Shown here: positions 44,356 to 55,352 of the stretch, piece after piece
Numbering within the stretch: the stretch's first letter is position 1
How the letters are laid out: each line of letters starts with the position of its first letter
Origin: Caldanaerobius polysaccharolyticus DSM 13641
GTDB taxonomy: Bacteria; Bacillota; Thermoanaerobacteria; Thermoanaerobacterales; Caldanaerobiaceae
Direction: 5' to 3'
Length of the DNA: 64,000 nucleotides
Assembly (NCBI RefSeq): GCF_000427425.1
Contig: NZ_KE386495.1
Location: 981,072 to 1,045,071, forward strand
The notes under the pieces: model-generated
What the model was told of the DNA's origin: nothing
The model's database searches: none
What the model saw: only the letters and a program-made list of their open reading frames with translations
Translations under genes and position numbers: made by a program

Positions 44356-44373
44356 CGCTTATTGATGAGAAGG

Positions 44374-44405
44374 TTCCGGCACTGCGTTAGGTGCCGGAAT
44401 TTTTG
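44374..44405 (+). terminator. Terminator after tRNA-Val
   Basis: TTCCGGCAC (44374-44382) pairs with GTGCCGGAA (44391-44399), followed by TTTTTG. Confidence 0.9.
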
Positions 44406-44471
44406 TTTTGGTGGTTTTTTTATTTATATTTTCATATAATAATAGAGTCCAGCGGTTAAGGAGGGATTTAG

Positions 44472-46124
44472 TTGAAGGATATAAAGGTGAAGTTTAACGG
44501 CAAAACGTACCAATGTCCAGAGAACACCTTGTTGTTAGATTTTTTTAAAGGGAAGGTTTATGATGAAAACATGATTATAGCAGGCCTTGTGGACAATAAA
44601 CTTGTGGATTTAAATTATAAGCTCCACCGCGATTGTTGTGTTGGTGCGGTTGACATAAAAAGTGAAGAGGGTATGAAAGTATACAGGAGGAGCATGAGCT
44701 TTGTATTTATCAGGGCTGTGCGCGAATTATTTCCAGAGGCAAGGGTTACAATAGAGCATTCATTGGGCAAAGGTTTGTACTGTGAAGTTCATAAGGATCA
44801 CTCGCTGAATAAAAGCGATGTGGCACTTATAAAGCGCAAGATGGATGAAATTGTCTCTAAAAATATGCCTTTTGAGAGAATAAAGGTGTCTATAAAGCAG
44901 GCCATAGATATCTTTAACCAGCAAGGCCAGCCAGAAAAGGTAAAGCTGCTAAAGTATAGCACTGACGAAAAAATGTACCTTTATAGACTTAACGGTTATT
45001 ACGATTATTTTTATGGCATTTTAGCACCTCATACAGGTTATTTGAAGGTGTTTGATCTTAAATTTTATTTGCCTGGTGTTATCATAATGTTTCCTGATAT
45101 GTCTGATCCTAAAAATGTAGCAGAGTTTGTGGATCAACATAAGCTGGCGGCCATATACCAGGAAACGGAAAAGTGGGGCAGGATAATGAGGGTTGATTAT
45201 GTGTCCTCATTAAACGAGCTCATAGAATCGGGTGACATCAAGGAAATTATAAGGATAGCTGAGGCATTGCACGAAAAGAAAATTGCGCAGATTGCCGATT
45301 TGGTAAGTAAAAACAGGGATAATGTAAGGCTTATACTGATAGCAGGGCCTTCATCTTCTGGTAAGACCACTTTTGCTCAGAGGCTTTACATTCAGTTAAG
45401 GGTCAATGGTTTAAGGCCTATATCTATTTCATTGGATGATTATTTTCTGCCATCTGGTATGATTCCTAAAGATGAGAACGGCAAGTATGATTTTGAAAAT
45501 ATCGAGGCCCTGGATTTGGAACTGTTTAACGAACAGCTAGCTCAACTGATACAGGGAGAAGAGGTGGTTTTACCAAAGTACGATTTCGCTACTGGAAGCA
45601 GAATACAATACGGTAGAAAAGTAAAGATTGACAAAGATCAGCCGATTATAATTGAAGGTATCCACGGATTAAATGAAAGGCTTACATCGGCGATACCTAA
45701 AGACCGCAAGTTTAAGATATATATAAGCGCGCTCACGCAATTAAATCTGGATGACCATAACAGGATACCAACTACCGATTCCAGACTTGTCAGGCGCATA
45801 GTAAGGGACTATATGTTCAGGGCCACTGATGCTGAGAAGACACTGGAGATGTGGAGCTCGGTGAGAAGAGGGGAAGAAAAAAACATATTTCCTTATCAGG
45901 AGGAAGCTGATGTCATGTTCAATTCAGCTCTCGTTTATGAATTAGGGGTATTGAAAAAGTACGCTGAGCCTCTGCTGCTTAAAGTTAAGAGGTCTTCTGG
46001 TGTTTTTTACATGGCCCAGTATCTGCTGGATATATTAAGTTATATAAGGCCTATACGTGATGAGCAGGATATACCTGCTAATTCTATATTGAGGGAATTC
46101 ATAGGTAATAGCTGCTTTTTTTGA
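44472..46124 (+). CDS. Nucleoside kinase with threonyl-tRNA-synthetase-like N-terminus
   Basis: A 550-residue fusion. Residues 1-60 resemble a TGS domain; about 65-230 resemble the ThrRS second additional domain (SFVFIRAVRELFPEARVTIE, HSLGKGLYCEV, with an extended middle). Residues about 285-490 are a uridine-kinase/PRK-like P-loop kinase: LIAGPSSSGKTTFAQRL, SISLDDYFLP, IIIEGIHGLNE. The aminoacylation core is absent. The family is annotated as nucleoside kinase; substrate has not been read. TTG 44472 follows AGGAGGGA. It may be a salvage enzyme, and lies two genes upstream of the pyr operon. Confidence 0.85.
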   Translation: MKDIKVKFNGKTYQCPENTLLLDFFKGKVYDENMIIAGLVDNKLVDLNYKLHRDCCVGAVDIKSEEGMKVYRRSMSFVFIRAVRELFPEARVTIEHSLGKGLYCEVHKDHSLNKSDVALIKRKMDEIVSKNMPFERIKVSIKQAIDIFNQQGQPEKVKLLKYSTDEKMYLYRLNGYYDYFYGILAPHTGYLKVFDLKFYLPGVIIMFPDMSDPKNVAEFVDQHKLAAIYQETEKWGRIMRVDYVSSLNELIESGDIKEIIRIAEALHEKKIAQIADLVSKNRDNVRLILIAGPSSSGKTTFAQRLYIQLRVNGLRPISISLDDYFLPSGMIPKDENGKYDFENIEALDLELFNEQLAQLIQGEEVVLPKYDFATGSRIQYGRKVKIDKDQPIIIEGIHGLNERLTSAIPKDRKFKIYISALTQLNLDDHNRIPTTDSRLVRRIVRDYMFRATDAEKTLEMWSSVRRGEEKNIFPYQEEADVMFNSALVYELGVLKKYAEPLLLKVKRSSGVFYMAQYLLDILSYIRPIRDEQDIPANSILREFIGNSCFF

Positions 46125-46206
46125 CGGCTGATTATTCTTTGTTGTAATATTCCCCTTGGCGTAGTATAATTAAGCTGTTTACTAATCGGGTCAGGGGGAA
46201 GAAGGT

Positions 46207-47127
46207 TTGAATCAACTGGCGATAGCGGAAAAGATATTTTCAAATTTGTCCGTTATATTTTTAGGTTATTTAATCAAGCGATTAAAGCTTTTACCTGAAG
46301 GTGCTGGCGATGTTTTGAGTAAATTTATATTGTATGTCACATTACCTGCCACCATTATAAATGTATTTTTAAATTCTAAATTGTATGCTCAGTTTTTTAT
46401 CTTGCCATTAATAAGTATTTTTCTTGGCATCTTTACTTTTGTTCTTGGCTATATCTTAGTTAGAAAAGTACATCTCGACTCTAAGACAAAATGGACGCTG
46501 ATAATTTCCATCTGCGGGTACAACGTGGGGCTGTTTGCTTTTCCTTTCATACAGCAGGTTTATGGCAATAAAGGCTTAATCACTATGGCTATGTTTGACA
46601 TGGGAAACTCATTTATCGTATTCGGTTTAGCATATGGTATTTCTTTTTTAGCTTCAGAGGGGGAAAAGATTAATTTTTCCGCGATAATAAAAAAAGTGTT
46701 GTGTTTTTTTCCATTGGATATATACGTTTTATCTATCTTTATCAATATAACGGGTATTCAATTTCCTGAATTATTGAAAGAAATGATATCCCAGCTGGCT
46801 GTGCCTAATGGCGTTTTAGCGCTGTTTACCATAGGCTATTTTTTGGATTTTAAGTTAAGCAGAGATGAGCTCAAAGCGCTGGCAATAGGGGTGTTTGTAA
46901 AATTTTTGCCGGGGTTGCTACTGCTTCTGTTTGTAATCCTGGCATTTAGCACCAAATCGCTTTTGGTTAAAATTCTCACCATAGGGGCTCTTTTGCCTAC
47001 TCCGATGGTGGCTGTAATATATTCCATAGATAGGGGGTTAAATGTAAAACTTTCGTCGGTGCTGGTGACAGTTACGATCATGTTTAGCATAATTTTCATG
47101 ATGGCGATAATGTTGTTGTGGCGATAA
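46207..47127 (+). CDS. AEC-family transporter (auxin efflux carrier type)
   Basis: A 306-residue membrane protein with about ten helices in two inverted halves. Typical features are FLGYLIKRLKLLPEGAGDVL, SKFILYVTLPATIINVF and ISICGYNVGLFAFPFIQQVYG. AEC transporters in Firmicutes export or import organic acids such as malate; the substrate is not determined. TTG 46207 follows GGGGGAAGAAGG. It precedes the pyr promoter and is separate from it. Confidence 0.85.
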   Translation: MNQLAIAEKIFSNLSVIFLGYLIKRLKLLPEGAGDVLSKFILYVTLPATIINVFLNSKLYAQFFILPLISIFLGIFTFVLGYILVRKVHLDSKTKWTLIISICGYNVGLFAFPFIQQVYGNKGLITMAMFDMGNSFIVFGLAYGISFLASEGEKINFSAIIKKVLCFFPLDIYVLSIFINITGIQFPELLKEMISQLAVPNGVLALFTIGYFLDFKLSRDELKALAIGVFVKFLPGLLLLLFVILAFSTKSLLVKILTIGALLPTPMVAVIYSIDRGLNVKLSSVLVTVTIMFSIIFMMAIMLLWR

Positions 47128-47145
47128 AAATATGTGCGATTTGTA

Positions 47146-47174
47146 TTGCAAAACCAACAATAATAGTATATAAT
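47146..47174 (+). promoter_or_regulatory. pyr operon promoter
   Basis: TTGCAA (47146-47151) and TATAAT (47169-47174) are 17 bases apart, about 20 bases before the first PyrR hairpin, so the PyrR site lies at the very start of the transcript. Confidence 0.75.
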
Positions 47175-47194
47175 ATTCACAGTAAATAAGAAGG

Positions 47195-47858
<664 letters not shown>

Positions 47859-47985
47859 CCTTTTAAATTAGTCCTGTGAGGCTAATAAAGGGAGCGAGAC
47901 TCCCTATATAGAAGGGAGGAATTTTATTATGGTGAAAGTAAGAAGAGAAATGGGATAGAATAGGTCGTTCTATCCCATTTTTTTG
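47859..47985 (+). promoter_or_regulatory. Second PyrR-responsive leader, upstream of pyrB
   Basis: A PyrR hairpin occupies 47859-47891: lower stem CCTTT/AAAGG, upper stem TTAGTC/GGCTAA, loop CTGTGA. It overlaps AGGGAG at 47889-47894. CTCCCT at 47900-47905 can pair with that copy (5-base loop) or with AGGGAG at 47913-47918, which contains the leader-peptide Shine-Dalgarno (7-base loop). The terminator ATGGGATAGAA (47950-47960) / TTCTATCCCAT (47968-47978) plus T-run contains the leader stop codon. No sequence complementary enough to be a classical antiterminator is seen. Confidence 0.8.
47929..47958 (+). CDS. Nine-residue leader peptide in the pyrR-pyrB spacer
   Basis: ATG 47929 follows GGGAGGA (47914-47920) with an ideal eight-base gap and encodes MVKVRREMG, stopping at TAG 47956-47958. 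The last three codons, ATG GGA TAG, lie in the left arm of the terminator, so a translating ribosome would block terminator folding. The peptide sequence itself has no obvious pyrimidine-codon bias; its value seems to be in the act of translation. Confidence 0.65.
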   Translation: MVKVRREMG

Positions 47986-48031
47986 TGCCCTTAGGTGAGT
48001 TTAAGGTAAATGGAAAAGGGAGGTAATTGCT

Positions 48032-48967
48032 GTGTTGAGAAAAGATCTTCTGGGTTTGAGGTTTTTGACATCAAGGGAGATAGAGGAAATTTTAGAGCTG
48101 GCTTTGGATATGAAAAAAGCTTTAAAGTACAGAAAAGACGTTGCGTCTACTTTAAAAGGTAAAACCATGGTTACTCTCTTTTACGAACCTAGCACGAGGA
48201 CGAGAACATCTTTTGAATTGGCAGGGAAATATCTAGGTGCCAATGTGGTGTGTATAGAAACAGCTACGAGCAGCGTAGCTAAAGGGGAATCGCTAATCGA
48301 CACGGCGAGGACTTTAGACAGCATGGGGGTTGACCTCATCGCCATAAGGCATTCTATGACAGGCGCTCCCGGCATTGTCGCAAGGGAAGTAAAGGCCAGC
48401 GTTATAAATGCCGGGGATGGTATAAATGAGCATCCCACTCAGGCCCTTTTAGATATGCTTACGATCATGGAGAAAAAGGGGCGGCTAAAAGGGCTTACGG
48501 TAGCTATTGTAGGCGATGTGCTCCACAGCAGGGTAGCACGTTCTAACATATTTGGAATGAAAAAAATGGGAATGAACGTAAGAGTTGCCGGGCCTTCTAC
48601 TCTTATACCACCTGGCTTAGATAAGCTGGGGGTGGAAGTTTATAGCGATGCCGATGAAGCTGTAAAAGGCGTTGACGTGGTTATGGCTTTGCGAATTCAG
48701 CTGGAAAGGCAAAAAAGCGGTTTGTTTCCGTCGTTGAGAGAGTTTTACAGGATGTACGGCATTGACGAGAAGAGAATGGCTTTAGCAGCTGATGGGGCTA
48801 TTTTGATGCATCCGGGCCCTATGAACAGGGGAATTGAGATATCGTATGAAATCGCCGATGAGAGGGTATGTACTGCTGAGGAGCAAGTAACCAATGGAGT
48901 GGCTGTGCGTATGGCATTGCTTACGTTGCTGTCTGAAAGGGGTATATCCTATGAAAATATTGTTTAA
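48032..48967 (+). CDS. pyrB: Aspartate carbamoyltransferase, catalytic chain
   Basis: A 311-residue ATCase that makes carbamoyl aspartate. The carbamoyl-phosphate signature FYEPSTRTRTSFELA, the SSVAKGESLIDTARTLDSMG loop, ASVINAGDGINEHPTQALLD and MHPGPMNRGIEI are all intact. GTG 48032 follows AAGGGAGGT (48017-48023). No pyrI regulatory subunit gene is present, as in Bacillus-type enzymes. Control is by the leader at 47859-47985. Confidence 0.96.
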   Translation: MLRKDLLGLRFLTSREIEEILELALDMKKALKYRKDVASTLKGKTMVTLFYEPSTRTRTSFELAGKYLGANVVCIETATSSVAKGESLIDTARTLDSMGVDLIAIRHSMTGAPGIVAREVKASVINAGDGINEHPTQALLDMLTIMEKKGRLKGLTVAIVGDVLHSRVARSNIFGMKKMGMNVRVAGPSTLIPPGLDKLGVEVYSDADEAVKGVDVVMALRIQLERQKSGLFPSLREFYRMYGIDEKRMALAADGAILMHPGPMNRGIEISYEIADERVCTAEEQVTNGVAVRMALLTLLSERGISYENIV

Positions 48968-50237
48968 AGCAGGCAGGATCGTAAATTGCGATGAAGAGAG
49001 GGTTTGCGATCTCCTGATAGAGGGAGACCGGATAACGGCTATAGGTGAAGGTATAGAGGATAAAGATGCGTTGACTTTTAACGCCATGGGATTATTGATT
49101 ATGCCAGGCTTTGTAGACATGCACTGCCACCTGAGGGATCCCGGTTATGAATACAAAGAAACTATCAGGACAGGTACTATGGCAGCAGCCCACGGCGGGT
49201 TTACCACAATAGCGTGCATGCCTAATACCAATCCGGTGGTGGACAATAAGGTGGTATTGGAATACATCCTGTCTAAGGCCCAAAAAGAGGGCGTGGTAAA
49301 TGTACTGCCTATTGGTTGCATAACAAAGGGATTGAAAGGAGAAGAGCTTTCAGAGGTTGGGGAACTGAAGGAAAATGGCGCTATTGCATTGTCTGACGAT
49401 GGCAAATCAGTGATGAACTCAGGGCTTATGAGAAGAGCGATGTCTTATGCTAATATGTGGAATATGCTGGTTATATCCCATTGTGAGGATTTGAACATAG
49501 CAGGAGATGGAGTCATGAACGCAGGTTATATGTCAACGCTGTTGGGCCTGAAAGGCATACCTGCTGAAGCGGAAGAGGTGATGGTATCGAGGGATGCTAT
49601 TCTGGCTTTGCATACGGGAGCAAGGCTTCACGTGGCTCACGTAAGTACGAGAGGTTCTGTAGATGTCATCAGATGGGCCAAGAAATTAGGTGCTAGAATA
49701 ACAGCAGAGGTTACGCCTCATCATATCTCGCTTACTGATGTGGAAGTCGATGGCTACAATACAGATACCAAAGTCAATCCGCCGCTGCGCACCGAGGATG
49801 ATATAGAAGCCTTGGTAGAAGGGCTTAAAGATGGAACCATTGACTGCATCGCTACAGATCATGCCCCTCATGGTATACAGGATAAAAGCGTGGAATACGC
49901 CAAAGCCGCATTTGGTATATCAGGATTGGAAACGGCGTTTTCAGTGGTGAATTCGTACCTGGTTAAGAAAGGATATATCGATTATAAGGATGTAGTCAGG
50001 CTTATGTCGACAAATCCTGCAAAGATTCTGGGATTAGACAGGGGTTATATAAAAGAAGGAGCTGTCGCCGATATAGTTGTTATTGATCCTGAAAAAGAGT
50101 ATGTGGTGGATAAAAATAAGTTTTATTCCAAAGGCAAAAATACTCCTTTTGATGGAAGGGCTTTAAAGGGCGTTATTAAAATGACCATGGTAAGTGGTAA
50201 AGTGGTTTACGACAGCGAAGGAGGAATTGTATGTTAA
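48951..50237 (+). CDS. pyrC: Dihydroorotase
   Basis: A 428-residue class I dihydroorotase. The metal motif is PGFVDMHCHLRDPG; the bridging-region TVACMPNTNP appears here as TIACMPNTNPV, with ISHCEDL, VAHVSTRGSVD, EVTPHHISLTD and the catalytic Asp in CIATDHAPH. It cyclises carbamoyl aspartate to dihydroorotate. ATG 48951 overlaps the last 17 bases of pyrB, and the pyrF start overlaps its end. Confidence 0.96.
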   Translation: MKILFKAGRIVNCDEERVCDLLIEGDRITAIGEGIEDKDALTFNAMGLLIMPGFVDMHCHLRDPGYEYKETIRTGTMAAAHGGFTTIACMPNTNPVVDNKVVLEYILSKAQKEGVVNVLPIGCITKGLKGEELSEVGELKENGAIALSDDGKSVMNSGLMRRAMSYANMWNMLVISHCEDLNIAGDGVMNAGYMSTLLGLKGIPAEAEEVMVSRDAILALHTGARLHVAHVSTRGSVDVIRWAKKLGARITAEVTPHHISLTDVEVDGYNTDTKVNPPLRTEDDIEALVEGLKDGTIDCIATDHAPHGIQDKSVEYAKAAFGISGLETAFSVVNSYLVKKGYIDYKDVVRLMSTNPAKILGLDRGYIKEGAVADIVVIDPEKEYVVDKNKFYSKGKNTPFDGRALKGVIKMTMVSGKVVYDSEGGIVC

Positions 50238-51091
50238 TGGACGATCTTATCCACGCTATAGAATCAAAAGGCAATTGTCTTGCGGTAGGGCTTGACACCC
50301 AGTACGAATACGTGCCTGATGGGATGAAAAATGGCGATCCTGTAGATTCGATGTGGCGGTTTAATAAAATGGTAATCGATGCGGTATGGGATATTGTGGC
50401 GGTGATCAAAATTCAAATAGCTATGTACGAACAGTATGGAGCAGCGGGTGTAGAGCTTTTTTATAAAACTTCTGAGTACGCCAAACAAAAAGGGCTGTAC
50501 GTCATTGCTGATGTAAAAAGAGGTGACATATCATCTACCGCAGCTGCTTATTCTAAGGCTTTTCTTACAAGGGCTTATATAGATTTTGTAACGGTAAATC
50601 CCTATATGGGTTACGACGCTGTAAGGCCTTTTATAGAAGATTGTTTGAAATACGATAAAGGAATATTTGTTTTGACGAAGACCTCCAACGCCTCTTCTGC
50701 TGATATTCAAGATCTTATTTCAGAAGGGCGGCCGGTATACGAACATGTGGCCTTAAAAGTAGATCAGTGGGGTAAGGATTATATAGGCAAAAGAGGTTAT
50801 TCCTTTGTGGGAGCAGTAGTTGGCGCCACATATCCTGACGAGGCGAAAAGGTTGAGAGAATTAATGCCCCATGCTTATATACTGGTACCTGGATACGGAG
50901 TCCAAGGCGCTACAGCTAATGATGCGGCAATGGCTTTTCACAAGGGTGGTTTGGGTGCCATAGTAAATTCGTCTAGAGCAGTGCTTTTGGCGTATAAAAA
51001 GCATCCCGAGATGGCTGCTGAAGAGGGTATAAGGTTTGAGGTTATAAAAATGAGAGATGATCTCAACAGAGCGACGGGAGGTGTTTTGTAG
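50231..51091 (+). CDS. pyrF: Orotidine-5'-phosphate decarboxylase (type 2)
   Basis: A 286-residue long-form OMP decarboxylase. GLDTQYEYVP near the N-terminus, KIQIAMYEQYGAAGVELF, the catalytic DVKRGDISSTAAAY (Asp-x-Lys-x-x-Asp) and LVPGYGVQGATANDAA are visible. It forms UMP from OMP. AAGGAGGA lies six bases before ATG 50231. Tight overlaps on both sides keep it in the operon. Confidence 0.95.
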   Translation: MLMDDLIHAIESKGNCLAVGLDTQYEYVPDGMKNGDPVDSMWRFNKMVIDAVWDIVAVIKIQIAMYEQYGAAGVELFYKTSEYAKQKGLYVIADVKRGDISSTAAAYSKAFLTRAYIDFVTVNPYMGYDAVRPFIEDCLKYDKGIFVLTKTSNASSADIQDLISEGRPVYEHVALKVDQWGKDYIGKRGYSFVGAVVGATYPDEAKRLRELMPHAYILVPGYGVQGATANDAAMAFHKGGLGAIVNSSRAVLLAYKKHPEMAAEEGIRFEVIKMRDDLNRATGGVL

Positions 51092-52173
51092 TGCGGGCGT
51101 ATCTTTTGCTGGAAAATGGCATGTATTTTGAGGGGGAGTACATTGGCTCCCGCGGTGAAGTTGCGGGTGAGGTGGTTTTTAACACGGGCATGACGGGTTA
51201 TCAGGAAGTGCTTACAGATCCGTCTTATTACGGCCAGATCGTCACCATGACATACCCCCTCATAGGCAATTACGGCATAAACGAGGAGGATTTTCAGTCT
51301 TATAGACCTCATGTGAGGGGTTTTGTAGTAAGAGAAGCCTGTGAGAAACCCAGTAATTTCAGGTGTAAGTACACCCTTGATGAATACCTTAAAGTCAATG
51401 ATATAGTGGGCATTCAAGGCGTTGATACCAGAGCGATTACCAAAGTTATAAGGGAAAAAGGCACTATGATGGCCATGATAACATCGGAAATCACCGATAT
51501 GGGGAAAAAGCTTAGCTTCCTGAAAGACTATATTGAAAAGGATCACGTGAAATATGTGACGGCAAAAGAGGTTTACCGCATACCAGGGAAGGGACCTAAA
51601 GTAGCGGTGGTAGATTATGGTTTAAAAGCTAATATAATTGAGAGCCTAAAACTGAAGGGAGCGGATATAACGGTATTTCCTGCTACCAGCAAAGCCTCTG
51701 ATATCATGAGCATAGCGCCGGAAGGAGTTTTATTGTCCAATGGTCCCGGTGACCCTAAAGATGCGAATTATGCGGTGACGGAGGTGAAAAAGATTATAGG
51801 CAAGGTACCTATTTTTGGCATATGCCTGGGTCACCAGATACTATCCTTGGCTCTTGGGTGTGATACCGCCAAGCTAAAGTACGGACACAGGGGATGTAAT
51901 CATCCTGTGAAGGATTTAAGAAATGGCAGGACTTATATAACGTCCCAAAACCATGGGTATGCCGTTGTGCCTGAGAGCTTGCCAGAAGAAGTAGAGATAA
52001 CGCACCTAAACGCAAATGATGGCACGATAGAAGGGATTAGGCATAAAAAATTACCAGTATACAGCGTACAATTTCATCCTGAGGCGTCGCCTGGTCCTTG
52101 CGATACATCATTCCTTTTTGATGAATTTATAAATATGGTGAAAGAGGAGGGCGGTATATGTACAGAAAAGTGA
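51091..52173 (+). CDS. carA: Carbamoyl-phosphate synthase, small (glutaminase) subunit
   Basis: A 360-residue glutaminase. The N-terminal domain shows [16 protein letters not shown]; the class I amidotransferase part has [11 protein letters not shown], the nucleophile Cys in [15 protein letters not shown], and His-Glu in [13 protein letters not shown]. It passes ammonia to CarB. GTG 51091 overlaps the pyrF stop. The carA-carB location inside the operon indicates a pyrimidine-dedicated enzyme. Confidence 0.96.
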   Translation: MRAYLLLENGMYFEGEYIGSRGEVAGEVVFNTGMTGYQEVLTDPSYYGQIVTMTYPLIGNYGINEEDFQSYRPHVRGFVVREACEKPSNFRCKYTLDEYLKVNDIVGIQGVDTRAITKVIREKGTMMAMITSEITDMGKKLSFLKDYIEKDHVKYVTAKEVYRIPGKGPKVAVVDYGLKANIIESLKLKGADITVFPATSKASDIMSIAPEGVLLSNGPGDPKDANYAVTEVKKIIGKVPIFGICLGHQILSLALGCDTAKLKYGHRGCNHPVKDLRNGRTYITSQNHGYAVVPESLPEEVEITHLNANDGTIEGIRHKKLPVYSVQFHPEASPGPCDTSFLFDEFINMVKEEGGICTEK

Positions 52174-55100
52174 TGGTAATAGGATCAGGTCCCATAGTAA
52201 TAGGGCAGGCGGCGGAATTTGACTATTCAGGAACTCAAGCCTGCCGCTCTCTCAAAGAAGAAGGTGTGGAAGTTGTGCTGGTAAACAGCAATCCAGCTAC
52301 TATAATGACTGATCCGGACATAGCCGATAGGGTGTATATAGAGCCTTTAAAGCTAGAAGTGATAAAGAACATTATAGCGAGAGAAAGGCCTGAGGGATTG
52401 TTGCCAACCTTAGGTGGTCAGACGGGGTTGAATTTGGCTGTAGAGTTGGCAGAATCAGGGTTTCTTCGCCAGTACAATGTGGAACTTATGGGGACAACGC
52501 TTGAATCCATTAAAAAAGCAGAGGATAGGGATGAATTTCGCAAAGCCATGATGGAAATCGGAGAACCTGTGCTTCCCAGTCATGTGGCCAATGATGTGGA
52601 TAGCGCTGTAAAAGTAGCCACAGAGATAGGTTACCCTGTTATAGTAAGGCCTGCCTATACCCTCGGCGGGACAGGAGGTGGAATTGCGTGGGATGAAAGA
52701 CAGCTGAGGGAAATAGCGTCTTCAGGTTTACAATACAGCAGAACCCATCAGGTGCTCATAGAAAAAAGCGTATACGGGTGGAAAGAAATCGAGTATGAGG
52801 TTATGAGGGATGGCAAAGGCAATTGTATAACGGTCTGCAATATGGAGAACATTGACCCTGTAGGTATTCATACCGGTGACAGCATAGTGGTGGCTCCTTC
52901 ACAGACGTTGTCGGATAAAGAGTACCAGATGCTAAGACGGGCAGCCCTTAAAATAATCGATGCTTTAAAGATAGAAGGGGGCTGCAATGTGCAATTTGCC
53001 CTCAATCCAGAAAGCTTTGAGTACTACGTCATAGAGGTGAATCCGCGGGTTAGCCGTTCCAGCGCCTTGGCTTCTAAGGCTACCGGTTATCCTATCGCGA
53101 AAGTGGCCGCGAAAATAGCTTTAGGGTACAGCCTTGATCAGATAAAAAATGGGGTTACCGGCAAGACTTACGCGTGTTTTGAGCCGTCCATAGACTACGT
53201 AGTAGTAAAAATACCTAGGTGGCCCTTTGACAAGTTCTGCAGCGCTGACAGGAAATTAGGCACGCAGATGAAAGCTACAGGCGAGGTGATGGCAATAGGT
53301 ACGTCTTTTGAGTCCGCTTTATTGAAAGGAATAAGGTCTCTGGAAATAGGAGTGGATCACCTGTGGCAAAAAGATATGGCTGAGCTTTCTAGAGATGAGA
53401 TTATCGCAAAAGTCAAAAAGAAAGACGATGAGAGGATATTTGCAGTGGCAGAGGCTATGAGAAAAGGGGTATCTATTGATGAAATACATCGCATAACCCA
53501 TATAGATATGTTTTTCCTCAGTAAGATATCTAATATTATAACGATGGAGAGGGAATTGGTTTCCTCGGACATAAGTAAGGATTTGCTTTTGAAGGCTAAG
53601 AAAAAGGGATTTTCAGATAAAGCTATTGCGAGGTTAAAAGGTATAACAGAGGATGAGGTAAGGAAAATGAGGATACGGTATGGTATCTTGCCTTCTTATA
53701 AAATGGTGGACACATGTGCGGCAGAGTTTGAAGCAACATCACCTTATTATTACTCTACTTACGATGGGGTTGACGAGGTATCTCATTCAGACAAGCCTAA
53801 AGTGGTAGCTATAGGTTCTGGACCCATAAGAATAGGACAGGGTATAGAATTTGATTACTGCCTTGTACATTCTATATGGGCATTGAAAAAGATGGGGTAT
53901 GAAGCGGTGGTCATAAACAATAACCCTGAAACCGTCAGCACGGATTTTGACACATCTGATAGGCTGTACTTTGAGCCGTTGACGGTAGAGGATGTATTGG
54001 CTGTCATTCAAAAGGAAAAACCTGAAGGGGTATTGGTACAGTTTGGAGGTCAGACGGCTATAAAATTGGCAAATGCCCTTGCTAAGCTAGGGATCAAGGT
54101 ATTGGGCACGAGTCCCGACAGCATAGACAGGGCTGAGGATAGGGATAAGTTTGACGACCTTTTGGAGTTATTGGACATGAAGCGCCCCAAGGGCAAAGGA
54201 GTCGTGGGGTTAAAAGAAGCTTTAAAGACAGCCGGCGAGCTGGGTTATCCTGTTTTGGTCAGGCCATCGTATGTGTTGGGTGGCCAAGGGATGCAGATAG
54301 TTTATTCAGATGAAGATTTGAGCAAATACGTAAAGGCCGCTCTTAACATCTCTGATGAATTCCCCATACTAATCGACAAATACCTTATGGGAAAAGAAGT
54401 GGAAGTAGACGCTATATCTGATGGAGAAGACGTATTGATACCCGGGATAATGGAGCACTTGGAGCGGGCAGGCATCCATTCAGGCGACAGTGTATCGATA
54501 TACCCTGCGATAACGATAAGTCAGGAAATGGTGGATAAAATCGCAGACCATACCCTTAAGCTGTCCAGGGTGTTAAACGTTAAAGGCCTTATAAACGTGC
54601 AGTACGTTATATATGAGGATGAACTGTATGTAATAGAGGTAAACCCCAGGTCCAGCAGGACAGTTCCGTATATAAGCAAGGTGACTGGCGTTCCTATGAT
54701 AGAACTTGCCACAAGAGCGGCTATGGGCAAAAAGATAGCAGATATGGGATATGGTACAGGGTTGTACAAAAAAAGCGGCAAATATGCTGTTAAGGTGCCG
54801 GTGTTTTCTTTTCAAAAATTGCCGCTAGTGGAGGTAGCCTTGGGTCCTGAAATGAAGTCTACTGGTGAAGTTTTAGGGGTATCGCCGGATTTTACACAAG
54901 CGTTGTACAAAGGCATGAGCGCAGCGGGCATAAATATTCCTCAAAGAGGGAACGTGCTTATAACGGTGGCGGATGTGGACAAAAGGGAGATAACAGAACT
55001 GGCCAAGGAGTTTGCTATGCTGGGATTTAACATAATGGCTACAAGAGGGACAGCTGAGTTTTTAAATAAAAATGGGATAAAAGCCCAGGTGGTATCAAAG

Positions 55101-55352
55101 CTGGAAGATGGACATCCTAATATAATTGACCTTATGGAGCAGGGGATGATACAGGTTGTCATAAATACGCCTACCAGGGGTAGGGAGCCTATGAGAGATG
55201 GATACCATATAAGAAGCAAGGCCATAAAGCTATCTATTCCGTGTATTACCTCTGTAGATACGGCGTTTGGGCTACTGAGGTGTATAAAGTCTAAGATGGA
55301 TTTGGGCATGCTAAGCGTATATGCCTTGGAGAGCGAAGGTGCTGTAAATTGA
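52158..55352 (+). CDS. carB: Carbamoyl-phosphate synthase, large subunit
   Basis: A 1064-residue synthase of full length. Two homologous halves are each an ATP-grasp module: [20 protein letters not shown] with [20 protein letters not shown], and [19 protein letters not shown] with [22 protein letters not shown]-terminal MGS-like allosteric domain (about 935-1064) has [20 protein letters not shown]. It forms carbamoyl phosphate from bicarbonate, ammonia and two ATP. It overlaps carA by 16 bases. Confidence 0.97.
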   Translation: MYRKVMVIGSGPIVIGQAAEFDYSGTQACRSLKEEGVEVVLVNSNPATIMTDPDIADRVYIEPLKLEVIKNIIARERPEGLLPTLGGQTGLNLAVELAESGFLRQYNVELMGTTLESIKKAEDRDEFRKAMMEIGEPVLPSHVANDVDSAVKVATEIGYPVIVRPAYTLGGTGGGIAWDERQLREIASSGLQYSRTHQVLIEKSVYGWKEIEYEVMRDGKGNCITVCNMENIDPVGIHTGDSIVVAPSQTLSDKEYQMLRRAALKIIDALKIEGGCNVQFALNPESFEYYVIEVNPRVSRSSALASKATGYPIAKVAAKIALGYSLDQIKNGVTGKTYACFEPSIDYVVVKIPRWPFDKFCSADRKLGTQMKATGEVMAIGTSFESALLKGIRSLEIGVDHLWQKDMAELSRDEIIAKVKKKDDERIFAVAEAMRKGVSIDEIHRITHIDMFFLSKISNIITMERELVSSDISKDLLLKAKKKGFSDKAIARLKGITEDEVRKMRIRYGILPSYKMVDTCAAEFEATSPYYYSTYDGVDEVSHSDKPKVVAIGSGPIRIGQGIEFDYCLVHSIWALKKMGYEAVVINNNPETVSTDFDTSDRLYFEPLTVEDVLAVIQKEKPEGVLVQFGGQTAIKLANALAKLGIKVLGTSPDSIDRAEDRDKFDDLLELLDMKRPKGKGVVGLKEALKTAGELGYPVLVRPSYVLGGQGMQIVYSDEDLSKYVKAALNISDEFPILIDKYLMGKEVEVDAISDGEDVLIPGIMEHLERAGIHSGDSVSIYPAITISQEMVDKIADHTLKLSRVLNVKGLINVQYVIYEDELYVIEVNPRSSRTVPYISKVTGVPMIELATRAAMGKKIADMGYGTGLYKKSGKYAVKVPVFSFQKLPLVEVALGPEMKSTGEVLGVSPDFTQALYKGMSAAGINIPQRGNVLITVADVDKREITELAKEFAMLGFNIMATRGTAEFLNKNGIKAQVVSKLEDGHPNIIDLMEQGMIQVVINTPTRGREPMRDGYHIRSKAIKLSIPCITSVDTAFGLLRCIKSKMDLGMLSVYALESEGAVN

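Noticed and set aside
44221-44472. T-box leader upstream of the kinase with a ThrRS-like domain.
   Set aside because: No T-box core (AGGGTGGNACCGCG-like sequence) is present; the region is a promoter, tRNA-Val and a terminator.
50938-51546. 202-codon minus-strand frame across the pyrF-carA junction.
   Set aside because: It overlaps two intact, well-recognised genes and shows no protein-like motif or start signal.
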